From: Paenibacillus sp. AN1007
GTDB lineage: Bacteria; Bacillota; Bacilli; Paenibacillales; Paenibacillaceae
Assembly: GCF_040702995.1 (NCBI RefSeq)
Contig: NZ_CP159992.1
Coordinates: 1,637,501 to 1,701,500, forward strand
DNA: 64,000 bases
Direction of reading: 5' to 3'
The notes under the pieces: model-generated
Seen by the model: the letters and a program-made list of their open reading frames with translations, nothing else
Told to the model about the DNA's origin: nothing
Databases searched by the model: none
Translations under genes and position numbers: made by a program
In this document: positions 59,343 to 64,000 of the stretch, piece by piece
How positions within the stretch are numbered: position 1 is the first letter of the stretch
Layout: the number at the start of each line of letters is the position of its first letter

Positions 59343-59753
59343 TTACTTGAGTTTCTTGGTGAGTATGATTTCTAAAGGTTCGTCCTCAAGAATCAAACAC
59401 CCTGAATCTCGATAGCCTAATTTCCTATAAAAATGCTGCGCCCCTTCATTTGCTAATGTAGACGTCATGACCAAAGGAAAACCCTGCTTCTTCATTTCAT
59501 TTTCCCAAAAAAGAACTGCCTTCGTACCCATTCCTTCATTTCGATGTACATCTTCAATCCAGAGCATATTCATAAAAGGTGTGTTGTCCCAAAAAAAGCT
59601 GTACCGAATCCATCCAATATGGTTCTGCTCTTCATCCTGGATGATAAAGATCTCATCAGCCAAAATTTTCGGTAGGATCAGATTTTCTAAAATATGGTGG
59701 TCCTGCCCTTTAATATATTCGTAGTGTGATTGATCTGCCGTAATGATCTTCAT
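59343..59753 (-). CDS. GNAT family N-acetyltransferase
   Basis: 136 residues. The acetyl-CoA-binding core is LWIEDVHRNEGMGTKAVLFWENEMKKQG (Q/RxxGxG/A form), followed by VMTSTLANEGAQHFYRKLGYRDSG, the usual motif B with NxxAxxFYxKxGF. Ribosome binding site AAGGAG before ATG 59753. It belongs to a minus-strand, AT-rich set lying between sigF and spoVAA. Substrate unknown. Confidence 0.85.
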   Translation of the reverse strand: MKIITADQSHYEYIKGQDHHILENLILPKILADEIFIIQDEEQNHIGWIRYSFFWDNTPFMNMLWIEDVHRNEGMGTKAVLFWENEMKKQGFPLVMTSTLANEGAQHFYRKLGYRDSGCLILEDEPLEIILTKKLK

Positions 59754-59820
59754 GATGGTGGCTCCTTCGTTCTTGAATTCTAAAATTCTGAAAAATATCT
59801 CAGTTGTTAAATGTTTATTT

Positions 59821-60315
59821 TCAAACTTTAAAGTATTGATAGATGAGGGTTAGATTGTCATCTTTCTCCTCTTGTTCGTAAAAATCGATATCGAATGATG
59901 TGTATACATTTTTCCAAAATTGAATTGCAGGGATGTTGTTTATAACTTGACCAACAGCATATCTCCCAGGTAAATGTTCGAACAACGCTTTACATGCAGT
60001 CCTGCCTAAACCCTGCCGGCGATATTTTTTCACGATGAAAAATGAATTCAAAACATAATCAGCAAATTCCTGATTAGAAAACGGGCCGCTTTGAATTAAA
60101 ATGAAACCTATAATTTTTTGATCGTGCAGGCGTATAAAGTACGGTGTTAATCCTTCCTTTTCAAAGAACCAATCCAGTATATCAAATTCGAATAGACCAT
60201 TTTGGGGATTCATCTCTATGTCTTGAATAAATTCGGACAAATCATGAAGGAACAACGTCATTAGATTTTTGAGAATATGTTGATCTGGTTGTTCAGCTTT
60301 TGTAATTAGAATCAC
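59821..60315 (-). CDS. GNAT family N-acetyltransferase
   Basis: 164 residues. The core runs DYVLNSFFIVKKYRRQGLGRTACKALFEHLPGRYAVGQVINNIPAIQFWKNVY, carrying the RRQGLG coenzyme A loop and the NxPAxxFW motif. The N-terminal half (QHILKNLMTLFLHDLSEF) resembles acetyltransferases of the YedL or PF00583 type. AGGAGGGGC ribosome binding site before ATG 60315. Same direction as the neighbouring GNAT gene. Substrate unknown. Confidence 0.83.
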   Translation of the reverse strand: MILITKAEQPDQHILKNLMTLFLHDLSEFIQDIEMNPQNGLFEFDILDWFFEKEGLTPYFIRLHDQKIIGFILIQSGPFSNQEFADYVLNSFFIVKKYRRQGLGRTACKALFEHLPGRYAVGQVINNIPAIQFWKNVYTSFDIDFYEQEEKDDNLTLIYQYFKV

Positions 60316-60408
60316 AAGCCGCCCCTCCTATAAAGTGATTTCTTCAAGGTTAGCAAAGGCGCATCTTAAAAAATATATAAAAAATAATTAGAAAAGTTTG
60401 CTGCACAC

Positions 60409-60445
60409 AAAAAATCACACCATAGAAATATGATGTGATTTTGAT
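60409..60445 (-). terminator. Terminator after the CD3324-family gene
   Basis: On the minus strand AAATCACA and CAT pair with ATG and TGTGATTT with one mismatch, ending in TTTTTTG. Confidence 0.75.
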
Positions 60446-60450
60446 ATACC

Positions 60451-60717
60451 TTACTTTTTTGAATAGATAATTTTTTTGATGCTGTCCCTGGAAAGACAAT
60501 ATTCATCAGAGAGTGCAGCAATCGTTAAACCATCGGAATATTGTTGACGTATTGTCTCATTTCTTTGGCTTAAATATGTGCGGCTTCCCGAATTTTCTCC
60601 CCACTTCTTTCTGCGGCCTTCAGGTATTGGAATGTAAACCATACTGCCTTGAATATATTTCTGTATTTCTATTAATAATTCTTCCGGTAAAATGACATCG
60701 GCGTTTACATATTTCAT
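60451..60717 (-). CDS. CD3324 family protein (Mor-like helix-turn-helix)
   Basis: 88 residues. The family pattern MKYVNADVILPEELLIEIQKYIQGSMVYIP, then GRRKKWGENSGSRTYLSQRNETIRQQYSDG and the C-terminal helix-turn-helix LTIAALSDEYCLSRDSIKKIIYSKK is clear. These small proteins resemble the DNA-binding part of Mor/C transcription activators and are scattered in Firmicute accessory DNA. Ribosome binding site AAGGAG. Target unknown. Confidence 0.82.
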   Translation of the reverse strand: MKYVNADVILPEELLIEIQKYIQGSMVYIPIPEGRRKKWGENSGSRTYLSQRNETIRQQYSDGLTIAALSDEYCLSRDSIKKIIYSKK

Positions 60718-60811
60718 GATCGCTCTGCTCCTTAAAATATAAAATTTAAGGTTGCAAAGCCTATCCTATAAACCATTACCGAAGTTGATATTGAGACGGT
60801 TATTACCTCAG

Positions 60812-60860
60812 CTCCATGCAAACAACCGTCGTTGTTTATAGATCAAGACTTTGCATGGAG
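60812..60860. repeat. Nested inverted repeat
   Basis: CTCCATGCAAA (60812-60822) pairs with TTTGCATGGAG (60850-60860). Inside, AAACAAC (60820-60826) can pair with GTTGTTT (60831-60837) across cgtc. No U-tract. It may be a recombination or regulator site. Confidence 0.65.
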
Positions 60861-60980
60861 CATGCGGGACGTTTACTCATCATCCGGGACCTCACTTTCA
60901 AAAAAGCTTCATAAAAATAACTTTCGAGAATTGTTCCGCGGTTTCCTGCACGTACAGTAATTTTAGGGAGCAGCAGGGAA

Positions 60981-61127
60981 GCAGGCCAGCGGAGGGATGG
61001 AATCGGTAAAAGGAGCGAAGCGAGCGCGTTTATCCCGGGATTTCCTCCTTGAAAAGGAGAGAACGAGAAATCCGGGGATAACCAGCGTCCGGCACCGATC
61101 CATCCCGGGAGCGTCTGGCGCCCCCTC
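60981..61127. repeat. 147-base hairpin repeat, copy 1
   Basis: It is identical to the copy at 61217-61363. Outer arms GCCAG, GGGATGG and ATCGGT pair with ACCGAT, CCATCCC and CTGGC. A middle stem TTATCCC/GGGATTTC pairs with GAAATCC/GGGGATAA with one mismatch. The apex is CTCCTT, gaa, AAGGAG. High GC and palindromic form suggest a dispersed REP/MITE-like element. Confidence 0.85.
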
Positions 61128-61216
61128 CATTATTTTGCTTCCACGAGTATGCTTCCAGCCTCTTCCCCTGCCCGCCGCCCGCAAGTGTCTTCCATTTCTT
61201 TTGGAATACGAGGGAG

Positions 61217-61363
61217 GCAGGCCAGCGGAGGGATGGAATCGGTAAAAGGAGCGAAGCGAGCGCGTTTATCCCGGGATTTCCTCCTTGAAAAGGAGAGAAC
61301 GAGAAATCCGGGGATAACCAGCGTCCGGCACCGATCCATCCCGGGAGCGTCTGGCGCCCCCTC
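61217..61363. repeat. 147-base hairpin repeat, copy 2
   Basis: It is a base-for-base copy of 60981-61127 at a 236-base distance, in the same orientation. The 89 bases between the copies hold no gene. Copy 2 ends 82 bases before spoVAA. Frames that translate through both copies are repeats of one artefact and are not genes. Confidence 0.85.
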
Positions 61364-61445
61364 ATCACTCTTTCCAACTTAAATGTAATAAATTTGCACA
61401 TTCTTCAAATACTAATCTAAATTACGCAGTAAAGGAGTGCTTTGG

Positions 61446-62102
61446 ATGTCCCAGACACCCACTCCAACGGTCTACGTTCGCATGCGCAGTCGCATCCGCA
61501 TTCAGAGAGGGCGAGCGGTTAAACTGCGGAGTATTGCCCATGTACTGGCCTCATCCGAGGAAGAGGAGGACAGGCTGCTGGAGCTGGAACTGCTGCGCCC
61601 CGGACCGGAGGACGGCAACCTGATTCTCATTGACATTCTACAGATTATTCCCCAAATACGGCAGCTGCTGCCGGATGTGAACGTAGAGCTGATGGGATCG
61701 GGACATACATTAGTTGAAGTGATGGCAGGTAATGGCCGGCCTTCGAAATCGCTGTTTATTTTGGTATGGCTGCTGCTGTTTTTTGGCTCGGCTCTGACCA
61801 TTATGAATTTTCATGCCGACGTAAACATGCAGGAGGTTCAGATTCGTATCGTGGAGATGCTGACGGGAGAACGGGATGAGCATCCGTACCTGTTTCAGCT
61901 CGCCTATTCTCTCGGCATTGGCTTTGGTATGGCCGTTTTTTTCAATCATCTGTTTAAGAAAAAATGGAATGAAGAACCTACACCGCTTGAGGTGGAGATG
62001 TTCCTGTATCAGCAAAATGTAGACCAGTTTGTCGTCATCGAAGAGACCGAACGTATGCATGAGCAGCATCGCAGGGAGCTGAACAACGATGAGCGTGCTT
62101 AA
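61446..62102 (+). CDS. spoVAA: Stage V sporulation protein AA
   Basis: 218 residues. An N-terminal soluble domain (TVYVRMRSRIRIQRGRAVKLRSIAHVLA, then LILIDILQIIPQIRQLLPDVNVELMGSGHTLVEV) is followed by two membrane helices (SLFILVWLLLFFGSALTIMNFHADVNM and LFQLAYSLGIGFGMAVFFNHLFKKKW). SpoVAA is part of the dipicolinic-acid channel operon. ATG 61446 follows AAAGGAGTG; GTG at 61437 overlaps it. It overlaps spoVAB by 14 bases. Confidence 0.94.
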   Translation: MSQTPTPTVYVRMRSRIRIQRGRAVKLRSIAHVLASSEEEEDRLLELELLRPGPEDGNLILIDILQIIPQIRQLLPDVNVELMGSGHTLVEVMAGNGRPSKSLFILVWLLLFFGSALTIMNFHADVNMQEVQIRIVEMLTGERDEHPYLFQLAYSLGIGFGMAVFFNHLFKKKWNEEPTPLEVEMFLYQQNVDQFVVIEETERMHEQHRRELNNDERA

Positions 62103-62511
62103 CGGAGCGATCAGCATTGTGCTTGGCATTGCAGGTGGCATTGCAGTGGGGAGTGGTGTCATAGCGCTTATTCTGGTGCTGGACATGATTCCAAGGCTGG
62201 CCCAAGTGACGCAATCCTATGATAAAACTCATTGGTACGAGGGGGCGCTCATCGGAGGTTCGTTACTGGGAACGGTAGCGGATTTCTGGCATTGGAAGAT
62301 GCATGGGGTCATGCTGTTAAGTCCCATTGTGGGACTGTTCTGCGGTGTATTTATCGGTCTGCTGGCTGCAGCGCTGACGGAAGTGTTAAATGTGCTGCCC
62401 GTACTGGCGAAAAGGCTGGGGATGAGATCGTACTTGTTTGGACTGCTGCTCGCGATGATCCTGGGCAAAATGACAGGTTCGTTGTTCGACTTTTTAATAT
62501 ACCAGCGGTAA
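62089..62511 (+). CDS. spoVAB: Stage V sporulation protein AB
   Basis: 140 residues, the size of the B. subtilis protein, with four membrane helices. Blocks are GIAGGIAVGSGVIALILVLDMIPRLAQVTQS, GALIGGSLLGTVADFW and SPIVGLFCGVFIGLLAAALTEVLNVLPVLAKRL. The start lies inside spoVAA. It is a membrane component of the SpoVA set for DPA uptake into the forespore. Confidence 0.94.
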   Translation: MSVLNGAISIVLGIAGGIAVGSGVIALILVLDMIPRLAQVTQSYDKTHWYEGALIGGSLLGTVADFWHWKMHGVMLLSPIVGLFCGVFIGLLAAALTEVLNVLPVLAKRLGMRSYLFGLLLAMILGKMTGSLFDFLIYQR

Positions 62512-62541
62512 AGCGGCACGACAGGTTAAAGGAGGATGGAC

Positions 62542-64000
62542 ATGGACGAACATACGGAGCGCACGGGTCTTGACCATGAAGGCGGTATTACGGAAGACAT
62601 GATGCATAAGTCGGCTTACGAGATCCAGAAGGAAGAAGAGAAGAGAGCATATCAGAAAAAGAAACAAAACGAGATGTCCGACAGCATTGAGGAATCTGTG
62701 CAGTATTGGCAGCAGAACGATGACATCTCCCCGCGCATGAGTGAAAACAAAAACACACTCAAGCAGGTGCTCGGTCTAGGTGAATCCTTTGATGTGGACA
62801 TGAGGGAGATGGTACTGGGCGGCAAACATGTTGGATTGCCTGCTCACGGGTTTTGCCAAAGATGAGATTTTGCTTGAAGTGTTAAAAAGGTTAACCTACC
62901 TTTCACCCGATCAGATATCGGAGCACGCACTGAAGTCCTATTTTGAATGTTATATCCCCCATATCCAGGTGGAACGGGTAGAAAGGATGAGCGCTGTCAT
63001 CAACAAGGTACTAACCGGGATGAGCGCTATGTTTGTGGAAGGAGATCGCTCTGTTCTCATTATGGATACCCGGAGTTATCCGGTCCGATCGCCTGAGGAG
63101 CCGTCGCTTGAACGTGTGGTTCGCGGATCACGGGATGGCTTTACTGAAACGTTGCTGACCAATGTAACGCTGGTGCGCCGCAGAATACGTGACCCTGGAC
63201 TGAAATTTGAAATCATGCAGGTAGGGCGGAGAACACAAACCGATGTATGTGTTGTATATATTGATGATATTGTTGATAAGGTGCAGGTTGATTCGGTACG
63301 CGAAAAAATACTGCGGATTGATATCGACGGCATACCGGCTGCCGACAAGCAGCTGGAAGAGGCGATTATCAACAAAGGATGGAATCCGTTCCCGCTGGTT
63401 CGGTATTCGGAACGTCCTGACGTTACGGCTTCCCACCTGCTGGAAGGTCGCGTCGTTATTTTTGTAGATACATCCCCCAGCGTGATGATCCTGCCCACAA
63501 CCTTTTTTGATCTATGTGAGCATGCAGAGGAGAACAGACAAACCGCTCTTATGGGAACCTATCTGCGATGGGTACGTTTTGCAGGTATTCTGATCTCTCT
63601 GTTTCTACTCCCGCTGTGGATGCTTATGGTCATTGAACCTTCCCTTAAACCGATCGGACTTGATTTTATTGGTCCTCAGGAAAATGTGAAATTACCGATT
63701 ATCGTGCAGTTTCTCCTCATCGAACTGGGTGTAGATCTATTACGGATGGCAGCCGTGCATACACCGACACCGCTCGCTTCGGCCATGGGTTTGATCGCGG
63801 CAATTCTGGTTGGAGATATTGCGGTAAAGACAGGTTATTTTGTCAATGAAGTTGTGCTCTATATGGCCATTGCGGCGATTGGAATGTTTGCCACACCGAG
63901 TTACGAGTTAGGGCTTGCGAATCGACTGGTCAGGCTGCTGCTGCTTATTGCGGTTGCAATATTTAAAGTGCCAGGCTTGGTGGTTGGAACAACACTTCTC
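62542..64000 (+). pseudogene. spoVAF: SpoVAF (GerA-like) reading frame, apparently frameshifted and cut by the window edge
   Basis: ATG 62542 (behind AAAGGAGG) opens the first frame, with LKQVLGLGESFDVDMREMVLGGKHVGL, and ends at a stop at 62865. The downstream plus-one frame is open from about 62828 to 64000 and continues GFAKDEILLEVLKRLTYLSPDQISEHALKSYF. It then has GDRSVLIMDTRSYPVRSPEEPSLERVVRGSRDGFTETLLTNVTLVRRRIRDPGLKFE and three or more membrane segments. Together they give a normal SpoVAF/GerA-type protein. The break may be an extra T in TTTT (62851-62854) or an indel in 62831-62842. It may be a true mutation, an assembly error or recoding. Confidence 0.75.

Noticed and set aside
61030-61401. 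Long minus and plus reading frames across the 60981-61363 repeats
   Set aside because: They translate the two repeat copies into the same peptides, have no ribosome binding sites and no family match.
1-64000. CRISPR arrays, tRNA or rRNA genes, transposases, prophage genes
   Set aside because: None were recognised on either strand; the only repeats are the 147-base pair, the 19-base duplication and short palindromes.

Overview
The window is chromosomal DNA of a spore-forming Gram-positive bacterium, most likely Paenibacillus. Gene order follows the Bacillus subtilis yqhO-spo0A, bkd, yqjE-nudF-yqxK-spoIIM-fur-yqzK-xerD-punA-dacF-spoIIA-spoVA backbone. Ribosome binding sites are strong (AAGGAGG type), GTG and TTG starts are common, and many genes end in U-tract hairpin terminators. 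Protein lengths and some insertions (lysC after efp, lipB after bkdB) fit Paenibacillus better than Bacillus, but the species cannot be fixed by reading alone.

Layout. 1-8.7 kb: end of a GHL10-type glycosidase, patatin-like yqhO, yqhP-yqhQ on the minus strand, yqhR, aroQ, papB, efp, aspartokinase lysC with an internal beta-subunit start, and a ComB-family gene on the minus strand. 8.9-14.8 kb: the eight-gene spoIIIA operon behind a sigma-E-like promoter. 14.8-18.4 kb: accBC, then an Asp23/AmaP/DUF2273 membrane-stress module behind a structured leader. 18.5-30.9 kb: nusB, folD, xseAB, ispA, dxs, tlyA, a hypothetical gene, argR, recN, spoIVB and spo0A, the last with 0A boxes and a sigma-H-like promoter. 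31.1-32.1 kb: a CBS-GGDEF protein.

32.3-37.9 kb is the most unusual part: an iron island with five Fur operators. Two tandem paralogous reading frames each encode an AraC-type regulator that runs, with no stop codon, into a siderophore-binding lipoprotein. In both copies the junction contains a perfect Fur operator, a promoter-like pair and a Shine-Dalgarno sequence before an internal ATG, all read as coding sequence. A ferredoxin-NADP reductase-type gene with its own Fur site follows, and fur itself lies at 52.3 kb. The domain order resembles the B. subtilis bacillibactin sensor Btr, but with a lipoprotein signal between regulator and binding domain.

38-41.7 kb: a YiiX/YycO-like papain-fold protein, a zinc-ribbon protein of unknown function, thymidine kinase with a changed P-loop, a small coiled-coil protein, a two-helix channel with a degenerate filter, and DUF2627. 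42-47.9 kb: branched-chain 2-oxoacid dehydrogenase (lpdV-bkdAA-bkdAB-bkdB) plus lipB, which could lipoylate its E2. 47.9-55.2 kb: two very small genes (Prli42-like and MciZ-like), an M20 tripeptidase, nudF, an endonuclease Q-like gene, spoIIM, fur, yqzK, xerD with altered catalytic motifs, and punA. 55.4-59.2 kb: a glutathione peroxidase, then dacF-spoIIAA-spoIIAB-sigF. 59.3-61.4 kb is an accessory block (two GNAT genes, a CD3324-family gene, and two identical 147-bp hairpin repeats) lying between sigF and spoVA. 61.4-64 kb: spoVAA, spoVAB and a spoVAF whose reading frame is broken and which leaves the window.
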